Positions 33,044 to 42,167 of a stretch of 64,000 nucleotides of DNA are shown here, piece by piece (position 1 is the stretch's first letter; the number at the start of each line of letters is the position of its first letter). The notes under the pieces were generated by a model. That model saw only the letters and a list, made by a program, of their open reading frames with translations. It was not told where the DNA came from and made no database searches. Made by a program: the position numbers and the translations under genes. The stretch lies in contig NZ_WNKX01000013.1 in NCBI RefSeq assembly GCF_009720745.1, forward strand, positions 62,001 through 126,000, given 5' to 3'. This DNA is from Massilia eburnea. GTDB taxonomy: Bacteria > Pseudomonadota > Gammaproteobacteria > Burkholderiales > Burkholderiaceae_D.

Positions 33044-34954
33044 ATGCCGATGTCTTCTTCCATCCACCATTTGCTCAACGCCGTGCCGGAGGGGCGGCAC
33101 GCGGAGGCGGGGCGCCGCTACGCGGTGCACGGACCTGCCCTGCGCAGCTGCCTGCATAGCCTGTACGGCGCAACGCCAGGGTTCGAGCAGTGGTACGGCA
33201 GCTTGCTTGCGGCAGTGGGCGAATTGCACGGCGCACGCAGCCCGGCGCTGGCGGCGCTCGATACGGCGCGCGCCGCGCAGCCGGACTGGTTCCTCGGGCA
33301 GCAGATGCTCGGCTATTGCAGCTATGTGGACCGGTTCGGCGGCGACTTGCGCGGCGTCGCGAGACGCATTCCTCACCTGCAGGAACTGGGTGTGCGCTAC
33401 CTGCACCTGCTGCCTTTCCTGAAGATGCGGGAAGGGGAGAATGATGGCGGCTTTGCGGTCGCCAGCTTCGAGCAAGTCGAACCGCGCTTCGGCAGCAACG
33501 CCGACCTGGAGGCGCTGACTGCCAGCTTGCGTGAAGCGGGCATCAGCCTGTGCGCGGATTTCATCCTGAACCATGTGGCGGACGACCATGCGTGGGCGCG
33601 CGGCGCGTGCGAGGGCGACGAGCGCTTGCGCAGCTTCTTCCACCTGTTTCCTGACCGTGCGCAGCCCGACGCCTATGAGCGCACGCTGGGCCAAGTGTTC
33701 CCGCAGGCCGCGCCCGGCAACTTCACCTATGTTCCGGCGATGGATGCCTGGGCGTGGACCACGTTTTATCCCTACCAGTGGGACTTGAACTGGTCCAATC
33801 CCGAAGTTTTTTCAGCCATGGCGGGCACTTTGCTGCGGCTGGCGAACCGGGGGATTGAAGTATTCCGCCTCGATTCCACAGCCTTCTTGTGGAAGCGCGA
33901 AGGTACCAATTGCATGAACCAGCCGGAAGCGCACCTGATCCTGCAGGCGCTGCGGGCGCTGACATCCATCGCAGCGCCGGGCGTGTTGCTGAAGGCGGAG
34001 GCAATCGTACCGATGCGTGAGCTGCCGGCATACTTCGGCCAGCCCAAGCAGCCGGAATGCCATATCGCCTATCACAGCAGCCTGATGGCGGCAGCCTGGG
34101 GCTCGCTTGCGGAGCAGGACGCGGGACTTGTGCGCAGCGTGGTCGAAGGCACGCCGGCATTGCCGCCGAACGCCAGCTGGCTCAGTTATGTGCGCTGCCA
34201 TGACGACATCGGCTGGAACGTCCTGCGCGCGGAGGCGGCGGAAGCGGCAGAAGGCGCAGCCGGCCGCGCACGCGACCCGCAGGCACGCCTGGCTGCGATC
34301 TCGCGTTTCTTCGCTGGCGCGGATGGCAGCTATGCACGCGGCGAAGCGTTCCAGAGCAGCGACCCGCACGCCGCGCACGGCAGCAACGGCATGGCCGCGA
34401 GCCTGGCCGGCCTGGAAGGTGCAAGCAGCGTGTCCTCCGGCTCCTCTGTACCGATCTCGGATGCGGAAGGGATGGCCTTGCGCCGCTTGTTGCTGCTGCA
34501 CGGCCTCGCACTGAGTTTTGGCGCGCTGCCCGTGCTGTACATGGGCGATGAACTGGGACAGACGAACGATTACAGCTTCCGCGAGCGTGCAGACCGCGCA
34601 ATGGACAGCCGCTGGCTGCAGCGCCCAATGCTGGACGAGCAGCGCTGCGCCGAGCGCCACGACAACGGGACACAGGCAGGACGCGTCTACGCTGCCTTGC
34701 GCACCCTGGTCGCGGCACGCCGGCACTTGCCGGCATTGGCGGCGGGAGAGCCACGCTCGCTGCTGCCCGCCCCGAACGCAGTGCTGGCGCTGCAGCGCGG
34801 CCCGGCCTTCCTGGCCCTCTACAACTTCTCCGGCGAGCCGCAGCAGTTCACGCTGGCAGGTCGCTGGCAGGACTGCCTCGAGCCAGAGCAAAGCCACGAA
34901 GGCGAAATGACAATAGCGCCGTGGGCCATGCTTTGGCTGCAGCGCGACAAATAA
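33044..34954 (+). CDS. Amylosucrase / sucrose hydrolase (GH13 subfamily 4)
   Basis: A 636-residue GH13 enzyme acting on sucrose: amylosucrases transfer glucose to alpha-1,4-glucan and free fructose; relatives simply hydrolyse sucrose. Catalytic residues are visible as Asp277 (nucleophile, FRLDSTAFLW), Glu319 (acid/base, LLKAEAIV) and Asp387 (stabiliser, RCHDDIGW), close in position to those of the Neisseria polysaccharea enzyme. The N-terminal helical region (~1-90) and the DFILNHVADDHAWA motif fit the family. No signal peptide, so cytoplasmic. Start ATG 33044 is preferred over TTG 33032. The balance between polymer formation and hydrolysis cannot be read from the sequence. Fructose released would feed the downstream kinases. 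Confidence 0.92.
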   Translation: MPMSSSIHHLLNAVPEGRHAEAGRRYAVHGPALRSCLHSLYGATPGFEQWYGSLLAAVGELHGARSPALAALDTARAAQPDWFLGQQMLGYCSYVDRFGGDLRGVARRIPHLQELGVRYLHLLPFLKMREGENDGGFAVASFEQVEPRFGSNADLEALTASLREAGISLCADFILNHVADDHAWARGACEGDERLRSFFHLFPDRAQPDAYERTLGQVFPQAAPGNFTYVPAMDAWAWTTFYPYQWDLNWSNPEVFSAMAGTLLRLANRGIEVFRLDSTAFLWKREGTNCMNQPEAHLILQALRALTSIAAPGVLLKAEAIVPMRELPAYFGQPKQPECHIAYHSSLMAAAWGSLAEQDAGLVRSVVEGTPALPPNASWLSYVRCHDDIGWNVLRAEAAEAAEGAAGRARDPQARLAAISRFFAGADGSYARGEAFQSSDPHAAHGSNGMAASLAGLEGASSVSSGSSVPISDAEGMALRRLLLLHGLALSFGALPVLYMGDELGQTNDYSFRERADRAMDSRWLQRPMLDEQRCAERHDNGTQAGRVYAALRTLVAARRHLPALAAGEPRSLLPAPNAVLALQRGPAFLALYNFSGEPQQFTLAGRWQDCLEPEQSHEGEMTIAPWAMLWLQRDK

Positions 34955-34969
34955 CGATTGGAGACAGCC

Positions 34970-35911
34970 ATGAGTGTGGCAATGTTCGGCGAAGCCCTCG
35001 TCGATGATTTCGGCAGCGAGCAGGTAGTTGGCGGCGCGCCCTTCAATGCAGCCCGCAACCTGGCCGCTCTCGGCACGCCGGCGCTGATGATCACGCGCAT
35101 CGGCCAGGACGCCAATGGTGAGGCGGTGCGCGCAGAATTCCAGCGCTATGGCATGGCGCAATGGGGCTTGCAAACCGACGACGCATGGCCGACCGGCCGC
35201 GTAGTGGTCGAGCGCAGCCAGCACGGCCACGCATTCCACATCCTGCCAGGCCAGGCCTACGACCATATCGAGGCTGCACCCGCCCGCATGGTGCTGGAAC
35301 AAGCCAGGCCGCAAGTGCTGTACTTTGGCACCCTGGCCCAGCGCCACCTGACTTCCCGCAGCGCCCTGGTCGAACTGCTGGAGGCCAGCCAGGCCACCCG
35401 CTACCTCGACCTCAACCTGCGCGAGGGCCAATACACGGAACGCAGCGTGTACGAATCGCTGCGCCACGCCGATATCCTGAAGGTCAACGAAGAAGAACTG
35501 GCCGCGCTGCTGGCATGGTACGCGCCGTCCGGGCCGCAATTGGTGCGCGCGCACGATCCCGGCCTGCCGGCTGCCTGCTCCCTGCTGATCGAGAAATTCG
35601 ACCTGCAGGCCATGGTCGTTACCCTCGGTCCGCGCGGCGCGATGTATATTGGCGCTGATGGCCGCGTGATCCGCGAGCATGGCAATGAGGAACCGTACAA
35701 ACTGGTCGATACGGTAGGCGCCGGCGATGCCTTCTCCGCCGTTTTCCTGCACGGCTATGTGCAAGGCTGGGACTTGGCCCTCACCATGGCGCGTGCCAAC
35801 GCCTTTGCCGGCGCCGTGTGCAGCTTGTCGGGCGCCGTGCCGCAAGACATGGCCTTTTACGAACCATGGACCCAGCGCTGGCAGGCGGCAGCGGAAGGAG
35901 CCCCGCGATGA
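34970..35911 (+). CDS. PfkB family sugar kinase, probable fructokinase (copy 1)
   Basis: A 313-residue ribokinase-fold kinase expected to phosphorylate fructose with ATP. It has the PfkB glycine-rich entry VGGAPFNAARNLAALG and the anion-hole/catalytic signature DTVGAGDAFSA with its catalytic Asp. The upstream GGAG supports ATG 34970. It lies 15 bases after amylosucrase and overlaps the MFS start (ATGA), placing it in the sucrose operon, where amylosucrase releases fructose. It is clearly paralogous to the kinase at 37291 (similar blocks FNAARNLAALG and GQAYDHIEAA). Fructokinase is the most economical role; other sugars are possible. Confidence 0.9.
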   Translation: MSVAMFGEALVDDFGSEQVVGGAPFNAARNLAALGTPALMITRIGQDANGEAVRAEFQRYGMAQWGLQTDDAWPTGRVVVERSQHGHAFHILPGQAYDHIEAAPARMVLEQARPQVLYFGTLAQRHLTSRSALVELLEASQATRYLDLNLREGQYTERSVYESLRHADILKVNEEELAALLAWYAPSGPQLVRAHDPGLPAACSLLIEKFDLQAMVVTLGPRGAMYIGADGRVIREHGNEEPYKLVDTVGAGDAFSAVFLHGYVQGWDLALTMARANAFAGAVCSLSGAVPQDMAFYEPWTQRWQAAAEGAPR

Positions 35912-37260
35912 TGCAGCACAAACCGCATCTGTCGTTCCGGCAGATCGTCAACATGAACATCGGCTTCTTCGGCATCCAGTTCAGTTTTGGGCTGCAGCAA
36001 AGCAGCATGAGCCCGATCTACAAATACCTGGGCGCCGATGAAGCGAGCTTGCCATATCTTTGGCTGGCCGGCCCTGTCACCGGCCTGCTGGTGCAGCCCA
36101 TCATCGGCGCGCTGAGCGACCGCACCGTCTCGCGCTGGGGACGCCGCACGCCATACTTCCTGGTCGGCGCGCTGCTGTGCAGCCTTGGCCTGCTCGCCAT
36201 GCCGTTCAGCCCCGTGCTGTGGATGGCTGCCGGCCTGCTGTGGCTTCTCGACGCGGCCAACAACGTGACGATGGAACCCTACCGCGCTTTCGTCAGCGAC
36301 CGCCTCGCAGTGCGCCAGCACTCCCTGGGCTTCCTGACCCAGAGCGCCTTTACCGGGCTGGGACAGACGCTGGCCTACCTCACGCCTTCCATCCTGGTCT
36401 ACCTTGGCACCAGCCGCGACGCGGTCAACAGCCACCATATTCCCTACACCGTGATCGGCGCCTTCCTGCTGGGAGCAGTGTTCTCGCTGGCTTCCGTGCT
36501 GTGGAGTTGCTGGACGACCCCTGAGCTGCCGCTCTCGCCGCAGGAAGAAGCGGAACTGCGGGCCAAACCCACCGGCTGGCGCGACACGCTGGGCGAAATC
36601 GCGCAAGCGCTGCGCGACATGCCGCCCACCATGAAGCAGCTTGCCGTGGTCAAGCTATTCCAGTGGTACGCCATGTTCTGCTACTGGCAGTACATCATGC
36701 TGGCGCTGGCCTCCTCCATCTACAAGACCTCCGATCCCGCCTCGGCCGGATTTCGCGAGGCGGGCTTGCTGAATGGCCAGGTGGGCGCCTTCTACAACTT
36801 CGTCGCTTTCATCGCCGCGTTTGCGCTGGTGCCGTTCACGCGCCGCTTTGGACCAAGGATCACGCACAGCATCTGCCTGGCGGCGGCCGGCATCGGCATG
36901 CTGAGCATCCCGCTGATCCGCGAACCCGTTCAACTGCTGTGGCCCATGCTCGGCATTGGCTTGGCCTGGGCCAGCATCATGGGCAATCCGTATGTGATGC
37001 TGGCGGGCAGCATACCGCCGGAGCGTACCGGCGTGTACATGGGCATCTTCAATATGTTCATCGTGATTCCGATGATCATCCAGATTTTCACCTTGCCACT
37101 GTTTTACCGCAGCTTGCTGCACGGCGATCCTGGCAATGTGGTGCGGCTGGCAGGCGGCTTGCTACTGTGTGCCGCAGTGGCGGTGCTGTTCGTCAAGTTG
37201 CGGGCGGCGCGCCCGTTGGCGGATACTTCCTCGCGCCAGGAGGCCGTTTTGCTAAAATAG
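35908..37260 (+). CDS. MFS sugar symporter, sucrose/H+ type
   Basis: A 450-residue inner-membrane transporter with about 12 helices. GALSDRTVSRWGRRTPY is the loop 2-3 motif of the major facilitator superfamily, and the start NMNIGFFGIQFSFGLQQ with SPIYKYLGA resembles glycoside/sucrose symporters of the SLC45/SuxC type. In this locus it would take sucrose from the periplasm to the cytoplasmic amylosucrase. The start is ATG 35908, whose ATGATG allows 35911 as an alternative; it overlaps the kinase stop by four bases, so translation is coupled. A longer frame to 35818 is inside the kinase and unsupported. Confidence 0.9.
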   Translation: MMQHKPHLSFRQIVNMNIGFFGIQFSFGLQQSSMSPIYKYLGADEASLPYLWLAGPVTGLLVQPIIGALSDRTVSRWGRRTPYFLVGALLCSLGLLAMPFSPVLWMAAGLLWLLDAANNVTMEPYRAFVSDRLAVRQHSLGFLTQSAFTGLGQTLAYLTPSILVYLGTSRDAVNSHHIPYTVIGAFLLGAVFSLASVLWSCWTTPELPLSPQEEAELRAKPTGWRDTLGEIAQALRDMPPTMKQLAVVKLFQWYAMFCYWQYIMLALASSIYKTSDPASAGFREAGLLNGQVGAFYNFVAFIAAFALVPFTRRFGPRITHSICLAAAGIGMLSIPLIREPVQLLWPMLGIGLAWASIMGNPYVMLAGSIPPERTGVYMGIFNMFIVIPMIIQIFTLPLFYRSLLHGDPGNVVRLAGGLLLCAAVAVLFVKLRAARPLADTSSRQEAVLLK

Positions 37261-37290
37261 CCCGAGCCGTTTAACGTGGGGAGGGCAGCG

Positions 37291-38220
37291 ATGTCAGCAA
37301 GAGTTCTGGTCTTTGGCGAGGCGCTGCTGGATGATTTTGGCGACCGGCAAGTTGTTGGCGGCGCCCCCTTTAACGTGGCACGCAACCTGGCGGCCCTGGG
37401 CCATCCCACCCTGATGGTGACGCGTGTCGGCAATGATGCTCACGGTAACTTGCTGCGCGAGGAATTCTCCCGTTTCGGCATGAGCAGCGAGGGCTTGCAG
37501 CATGGGGCGGAACCGACCGGCCGCGTGGTGGTGGAACGCGATGGCGAAGGCGGGCACCGCTTCCACATCCTGTCCGGGCAGGCGTATGACCATATCGAAG
37601 CCGCGGCGGCCGTCGACGTGATGCGTGCTTTTTCTCCTAACACGGTGTATTTCGGCACGTTGGCCCAGCGCGAGCCCGATTCGCGCGAAGCGCTCAAGGC
37701 GGTGCTGGATGGCGCCGGCGACGCTGAACATTTCCTCGACCTGAATTTGCGCAACGGCGTGGACGAATCGGTGGTGTTCGATTCACTGCAGCGGGCCGAT
37801 ATCGTCAAAGTCAACGAGGACGAACTGCAGGCGCTGTTCTCCTGGTATTGCCATACCTGTCCCGATACCGTGGACATGGATTGCGCCGCCGTCGAGACGG
37901 AGGCGCGCGCCATGATGCACAATTTTTCCATCAAGGGCTTGCTGGTGACGCTGGGCGAGCGTGGCGCCATGTATTTCGGCGCCGATGGAGCGCGGGTGGT
38001 CGAGCACCAGGTGGCGAAGCCGGCGCAGTTTGTCGATTCGGTGGGGGCGGGGGATGCGTTTGCTGCCGTTTTCCTGGTGGGACGGGCGCGCGGCTGGGAT
38101 ATGCCGGTGATACTGTCGCGAGCGAATGCCTTCGCCGGCGCGATCTGCGGTATTCCAGGCGCAGTGCCGTCGGACCTGGCGTTCTACGACACCTGGCGCA
38201 AGGACTGGGGCCTCACCTAA
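37291..38220 (+). CDS. PfkB family sugar kinase (copy 2)
   Basis: A 309-residue kinase paralogous to the one at 34970, sharing FGEALLDDFG, VGGAPFNVARNLAALG, GQAYDHIEAA and the catalytic DSVGAGDAFAAVF. Differences concentrate in a middle segment (about residues 180-215; SWYCHTCPDTVDMD), so substrate or regulation could differ. GGGGAGG before ATG 37291 gives a strong start; the GTG at 37276 is less likely. It is the last gene of the operon, 30 bases after the MFS stop. Two fructokinase-like genes in one sucrose operon is unusual; division into fructokinase and another sugar kinase is possible. A repeat element follows. Confidence 0.88.
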   Translation: MSARVLVFGEALLDDFGDRQVVGGAPFNVARNLAALGHPTLMVTRVGNDAHGNLLREEFSRFGMSSEGLQHGAEPTGRVVVERDGEGGHRFHILSGQAYDHIEAAAAVDVMRAFSPNTVYFGTLAQREPDSREALKAVLDGAGDAEHFLDLNLRNGVDESVVFDSLQRADIVKVNEDELQALFSWYCHTCPDTVDMDCAAVETEARAMMHNFSIKGLLVTLGERGAMYFGADGARVVEHQVAKPAQFVDSVGAGDAFAAVFLVGRARGWDMPVILSRANAFAGAICGIPGAVPSDLAFYDTWRKDWGLT

Positions 38221-38243
38221 ACCCGCTGGCGGTGGATCAGGGC

Positions 38244-38270
38244 GGTGTCTGACCCTGTGGGTCAGACACC
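38244..38270. repeat. Palindromic repeat, short version (copy A3)
   Basis: A perfect 12-bp inverted repeat (GGTGTCTGACCC / GGGTCAGACACC, three-base loop), 23 bp after the kinase stop and in the gap to the converging VOC gene. It lacks the outer GGTAAACC arms of other A copies and shares the GTGTC start with the B family. Confidence 0.85.
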
Positions 38271-38331
38271 GGTTTGCCGGTTTTTGCCGACACCAGCATA
38301 GGGGCAGACCCGCCTGCGCCGCTGCTAACGA

Positions 38332-38754
38332 CTAGGCCGCCGCGACCTTCCGGCGCGTCTGGATCATCTTCCAGCCGTTGCCCGACGGGTCGCGGAAACC
38401 CGCATCCACCGTCCCGTAACGCTCCACCGGCTCCTGCGTGAATTCCACGCCTTTCTGGTTCATCTTGTCGTAAGCGGCAAAACAATCGTCCACTTCCAGC
38501 ACCATCGGCGGCATGGCGCCCTTGGCGACCAATGCATTCAGCGCCTGGGCGGTCGCGGCATCGTGCACTGGAGCGCCCGGCACGTACAGGCCAAGCTGGA
38601 ACGATGGCTGCTCCGGATGCTGCACGGTCAGCCAGCGATAGTCGCCATTGCGGACATCGGTGTGTACCTTGAAGCCCAGTTTGTCGACATAGAAAGCCAG
38701 CGCTTCATCCTGGTCGCGAACGTACAGGCCTACGGTTTGAATACCTTGAGTCAT
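38332..38754 (-). CDS. VOC (glyoxalase/bleomycin resistance) family protein
   Basis: A 140-residue vicinal-oxygen-chelate protein: [27 protein letters not shown] is the typical beta-alpha-beta start with the substrate-facing strand, and the C-terminal GFRDPSGNGWKMIQTR carries the D-P-x-GN motif of the family. It may be a dioxygenase-like or lyase-like enzyme or a ligand-binding protein; the metal ligands are not evident enough to say. Its ATG overlaps the stop of an AraC-type gene by four bases, so it is translated with it and with bacterioferritin upstream. The role in this operon is not known. Confidence 0.88.
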   Translation of the reverse strand: MTQGIQTVGLYVRDQDEALAFYVDKLGFKVHTDVRNGDYRWLTVQHPEQPSFQLGLYVPGAPVHDAATAQALNALVAKGAMPPMVLEVDDCFAAYDKMNQKGVEFTQEPVERYGTVDAGFRDPSGNGWKMIQTRRKVAAA

Positions 38755-39230
38755 GGGGTGGTCTCCTTTAAGTGAGACTCCATTGTAGGGAGGGCTTCCT
38801 GGCGCCGCTTCTCCGAAACTGCCATTGTGAGGTTGGGGCGCTGTGCCGCGCTCAGGACGCAGGCTGGCACCGGACCCGGCTCGGCCGCTGCGGCGCGCTC
38901 CTGCTCGCGGATATCGCCTGGATTCTTGCCCGTGATATCGCGGAAGGTGCGTCCGAACGTGCCCAGGCTTTTCCAGCCCGTGCTGAAGGCAATATCGGTG
39001 ATGGGCAGGTCGGTTTCGCGCAGCAGCGTCACCGCCTTTTCAATGCGGCGCGTGAGCAGGTAGCGGTGGGGCGGCAGGCCGAAAGCCTCCTTGAAGGAGC
39101 GGGCGAAGTGAGTTGCAGAGACGCAGCTCACTTCCGCCAGGCGGCTTACCGGCCATTCCTCTTGCGAGGCGGCGTCCATCCGGTCTTTGGCGCGCAGCAG
39201 GCGGCGCAGCAGGACCGGGTCCAGGATCAT
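38751..39230 (-). CDS. AraC family regulator lacking a sensor domain
   Basis: A 159-residue protein consisting of the double helix-turn-helix AraC DNA-binding domain (residues ~5-110: [52 protein letters not shown]) and a short unstructured C-terminal tail, with no N-terminal ligand-binding domain. It starts at ATG 39230, which overlaps the bacterioferritin stop by four bases (GAATGA); its own stop overlaps the VOC start similarly. So it sits between bacterioferritin and a VOC gene in a tightly coupled operon. Regulated genes are unknown; sensor-less AraC proteins often respond to stress through simple abundance changes, as SoxS and MarA do. Confidence 0.88.
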   Translation of the reverse strand: MILDPVLLRRLLRAKDRMDAASQEEWPVSRLAEVSCVSATHFARSFKEAFGLPPHRYLLTRRIEKAVTLLRETDLPITDIAFSTGWKSLGTFGRTFRDITGKNPGDIREQERAAAAEPGPVPACVLSAAQRPNLTMAVSEKRRQEALPTMESHLKETTP

Positions 39231-39703
39231 TCGGCTTCCGACATCTGCGACTGCAGGTAGTTCTGGATGCCGATCTTGCCGATGATATCGATCTGGGTTT
39301 CGAGCCATTCGATATGCTCCTCGGTATCCTTCAGGATATCCAGCAGCAGGTCGCGCGACACGTAGTCGCCGACTTTCTCGGAATGCGCAATGCCTTCCTT
39401 GATGGTCACATGCGCGCCTTTTTCCAGTTTCAGGTCGGCCGCCAGCATTTCTTCGGTGTTTTCGCCGATCAACAGCTTGTGCAGGGCTTGCAGGTTAGGC
39501 AGGCCGTCCAGCATCAGGATACGGTCGATCAGGCGGTCGGCATGCTTCATTTCGCCGATCGACTCGTCGTACTCCTTCTTGCCCAGCTTGTCGAAGCCCC
39601 AGTGGCGATACATGCGCGCATGCAGGAAGTACTGGTTAATCGCCGTCAGTTCGTTGGTCAGCTGTGCATTCAGCAGACGGATAACGTCTTTGTCGCCCTT
39701 CAT
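39227..39703 (-). CDS. bfr: Bacterioferritin
   Basis: A 158-residue ferritin-like subunit that forms a 24-mer iron store with haem. Ferroxidase residues are Glu18 (NEL), Glu51 and His54 (EMKHAD), Glu94, Glu127 and His130 (TEEHIEW region), and Met52 is the inter-subunit haem ligand. Length and residues match active Bfr. It is the first gene of a coupled trio with the AraC and VOC genes and divergent from the siderophore receptor. The gap between them holds a Fur box at 39812-39826 that faces the receptor; whether it also acts on bfr is unclear, because Bfr is often induced when iron is plentiful. Confidence 0.96.
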   Translation of the reverse strand: MKGDKDVIRLLNAQLTNELTAINQYFLHARMYRHWGFDKLGKKEYDESIGEMKHADRLIDRILMLDGLPNLQALHKLLIGENTEEMLAADLKLEKGAHVTIKEGIAHSEKVGDYVSRDLLLDILKDTEEHIEWLETQIDIIGKIGIQNYLQSQMSEAE

Positions 39704-39811
39704 GGGGTTTCCTTCTTATCGGGTTGGGAATAATGGCATTTTGCCACGAAGCAGGGCGGCCACCTAGCTGTCGGGTGGACATAGGATTGCTAACGACATT
39801 GCTAATCTAAA

Positions 39812-39826
39812 TGAAAACAATTATCA
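39812..39826 (+). promoter_or_regulatory. Fur box upstream of the siderophore receptor
   Basis: TGAAAACAATTATCA matches the 7-1-7 Fur consensus at 12 of 14 positions, 34 bp before the receptor ATG. The surrounding region is AT-rich, and the bfr gene is divergent 108 bp away. Confidence 0.7.
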
Positions 39827-39860
39827 TTTGCGTTTTATGCCCACATTTTCAGAGTTGTCC

Positions 39861-42161
39861 ATGTCTTATATTAAGAGCCGCAAGCACTCGCCAGCCACCC
39901 TCGCCGCCATCGCCGCTACCCTGGCCATGCCAGTGGCGCACGCCGATAATAATGCCGACGCGCCAGAGCAAAAAATGCAGGAAGTGGTGGTCACCGGCCA
40001 GAATGGCAGCGATTTCCAGGTCAAGAAGTCCGCAAATGACAAATTCACCGCGCCTCTGCTGGACACTCCGAAAGCCGTCACCGTTATTCCAACCGAAGTG
40101 ATTGCCCAGACCGGCGCCACCTCGCTGACCGACGCCCTGCGCACCGTACCGGGCATTACCGTGGGCGCGGCCGAAGGCGGCCAGCCAGTGGGCGACAACC
40201 TGCTGATCCGCGGCTACAACGCGCAGAGCGACACCTATATCGACGGCATCCGCGACACCGGCTCGCAAAGCCGTGAAATCTTCGACCTGGAGCAGATTGA
40301 AGTGGTCAAGGGCCCGAACTCGGCCTACGGCGGCCGTTCCTCCGCCGGCGGCGGCGTGAACCTGGTGTCCAAGACTGCCAAAGCAGAAAACTTCAGCAAC
40401 GCCTCGGTCGGCGTCGGGAACGCACAATACCGCCGCGCAACTGTCGATATCAACCGCATGATCGGCGAGGACGCAGCGGTGCGCCTGAACGTGATGGGCC
40501 ACGAGAACCACGTCGCTGGCCGCGACCAGATTCACGGCGACCGCTGGGGCATCGCGCCGACCGTGGCCTTCGGCCTGACCGGTCCCACCAAGGTCAACCT
40601 GTCCTACTACCACATGCAGTCGAGCGAATTGCCTGACAGCGGCATTCCGTTCAATAACCCGTTCGCCACCAACGCCAGCGCTGCCAACCTCGCCAAGAAC
40701 GGCAACGGCACCCCGATGGACGTGCCGCGCGACACCTACTACGGCCTGGTCGACCGCGACTTCCGCGACACCAAGTCCGATATCGGCACCATCGACGTCA
40801 AGCATGATTTCCGCAACGGCCTGGCCTTCCGCAACGTGACCCGCTACGGCAAGACCGAGAACGATTACGTCTACACCCAGCCTGACGACTCCAAAGGCAA
40901 CGTGGTGCTATACGGTACCCTGTGGCGCCGCGCCAATAGCCGCGTGGCCGAAACCGACGCGCTGGCCAACGCTTCCAGCCTGACCGGCGAATTCATTGCC
41001 GCCGGCATCAAGCACAGCTTCACCACCGGCCTGGAAATCAGCCGCGAGATCACCGACCGCAGCACCTATCTGTTCAGCCCGGGCACCAACAACCCGCTGA
41101 CCAAGACCAGCACCTGCCCGACCGCCGGCGCAGCGACCCTGTACAACTGCACCACCCTGCTCAACCCGAACCCGAACGACCCTTGGAGCGCGGGGCAGGT
41201 GCGCAGCGTGTCGCCGGCTGCGACCAATGTCCACACCAACAGCCGCTCCGCGTACGCCTTCGACACCATCGAGTTCAATCCTCAGTGGCTGCTGAACGTG
41301 GGCCTGCGCTGGGACCAGTTCCGTTCCGCGCTGTCCACCGCTGCCAACCCGGCCGCAACGCCAGCGACGGCTGCCGTGAATGCGGAAGTGAAGTCCACCT
41401 TCACCAACTACCAGGCGGGCCTGGTGTACAAGCCGGCTGCCAACAGCAGCATCTACGTCTCCTACGGCACCTCGTCCACTCCACCGGGCAACGATGGAGG
41501 CGAAGGCGTCGATGGCCTGACCGTGGCCGTGAAGGACCTGAAACCGCAAGACAGCAAGAACTTCGAACTGGGCACCAAGTGGGAAGTCCTGGCGCGCCGC
41601 TTGTCCCTGAGCGGCGCCATCTTCGAAAGCAAGATGAACAACGCCCGCGTCAGCGCTGCGGACGGCAGTTCCTTCAATGCCGGCAAGAAAACTGTGCGCG
41701 GCGTTGAATTCGGCGTGAGCGGTTCGCTGGCCAATAACTGGCAAGTGTTTGGCGGCGCCACTTGGCTGGATGCGGAAGTGGGCGACAACGGCTACACCAA
41801 CGTCGGCACCACGGCCGCACCGGTATGGGTGAAATCGCCATACGACGGGAACACCTTCCCAGGCGTGCCGAAGACCAGCGCTTCGCTGTGGACTTCCTAC
41901 ACAGTGCTGCCAGGCCTGACCATCGGCGGCGGCGTGAACTACTCGGCCAAGATCTGGGCTAATATCAACAACACCAAGTACGTTCCGGCTTACACCCGAC
42001 TGGACGCAATGGCGAGCTACGAAGTGAACAAGAACATCAGCCTGCAGCTGAATGTGCAGAACCTGACCGACAAGTTCTACTTCGACAAATCGGTCTCGAA
42101 CCATTACGCCCAGGTGGCTGCTGGCCGTACCGCAATCCTGACTGCGAACTTCCACTACTGA
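39861..42161 (+). CDS. fiu: TonB-dependent siderophore receptor, catecholate (Fiu/PiuA) type
   Basis: A 766-residue outer-membrane receptor with a signal peptide ending near AHA, a TonB-proximal segment (QEVVVTGQ), plug domain with TPKAVTVIP and the IEVVKGPNSAYGGRSSAGG motif typical of siderophore receptors, and a C-terminal barrel ending ILTANFHY. The siderophore-receptor plug signature and the adjacent PKHD hydroxylase gene (piuC-like) match the PiuA-PiuC/Fiu-Ybix arrangement, whose receptors take up catecholate or monomeric catechol iron. A Fur box is upstream. The start is ATG 39861; a longer frame to 39828 would overlap the Fur box. Fur repression and iron-catecholate uptake are inferred. 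Confidence 0.92.
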   Translation: MSYIKSRKHSPATLAAIAATLAMPVAHADNNADAPEQKMQEVVVTGQNGSDFQVKKSANDKFTAPLLDTPKAVTVIPTEVIAQTGATSLTDALRTVPGITVGAAEGGQPVGDNLLIRGYNAQSDTYIDGIRDTGSQSREIFDLEQIEVVKGPNSAYGGRSSAGGGVNLVSKTAKAENFSNASVGVGNAQYRRATVDINRMIGEDAAVRLNVMGHENHVAGRDQIHGDRWGIAPTVAFGLTGPTKVNLSYYHMQSSELPDSGIPFNNPFATNASAANLAKNGNGTPMDVPRDTYYGLVDRDFRDTKSDIGTIDVKHDFRNGLAFRNVTRYGKTENDYVYTQPDDSKGNVVLYGTLWRRANSRVAETDALANASSLTGEFIAAGIKHSFTTGLEISREITDRSTYLFSPGTNNPLTKTSTCPTAGAATLYNCTTLLNPNPNDPWSAGQVRSVSPAATNVHTNSRSAYAFDTIEFNPQWLLNVGLRWDQFRSALSTAANPAATPATAAVNAEVKSTFTNYQAGLVYKPAANSSIYVSYGTSSTPPGNDGGEGVDGLTVAVKDLKPQDSKNFELGTKWEVLARRLSLSGAIFESKMNNARVSAADGSSFNAGKKTVRGVEFGVSGSLANNWQVFGGATWLDAEVGDNGYTNVGTTAAPVWVKSPYDGNTFPGVPKTSASLWTSYTVLPGLTIGGGVNYSAKIWANINNTKYVPAYTRLDAMASYEVNKNISLQLNVQNLTDKFYFDKSVSNHYAQVAAGRTAILTANFHY

Positions 42162-42167
42162 TCGATC

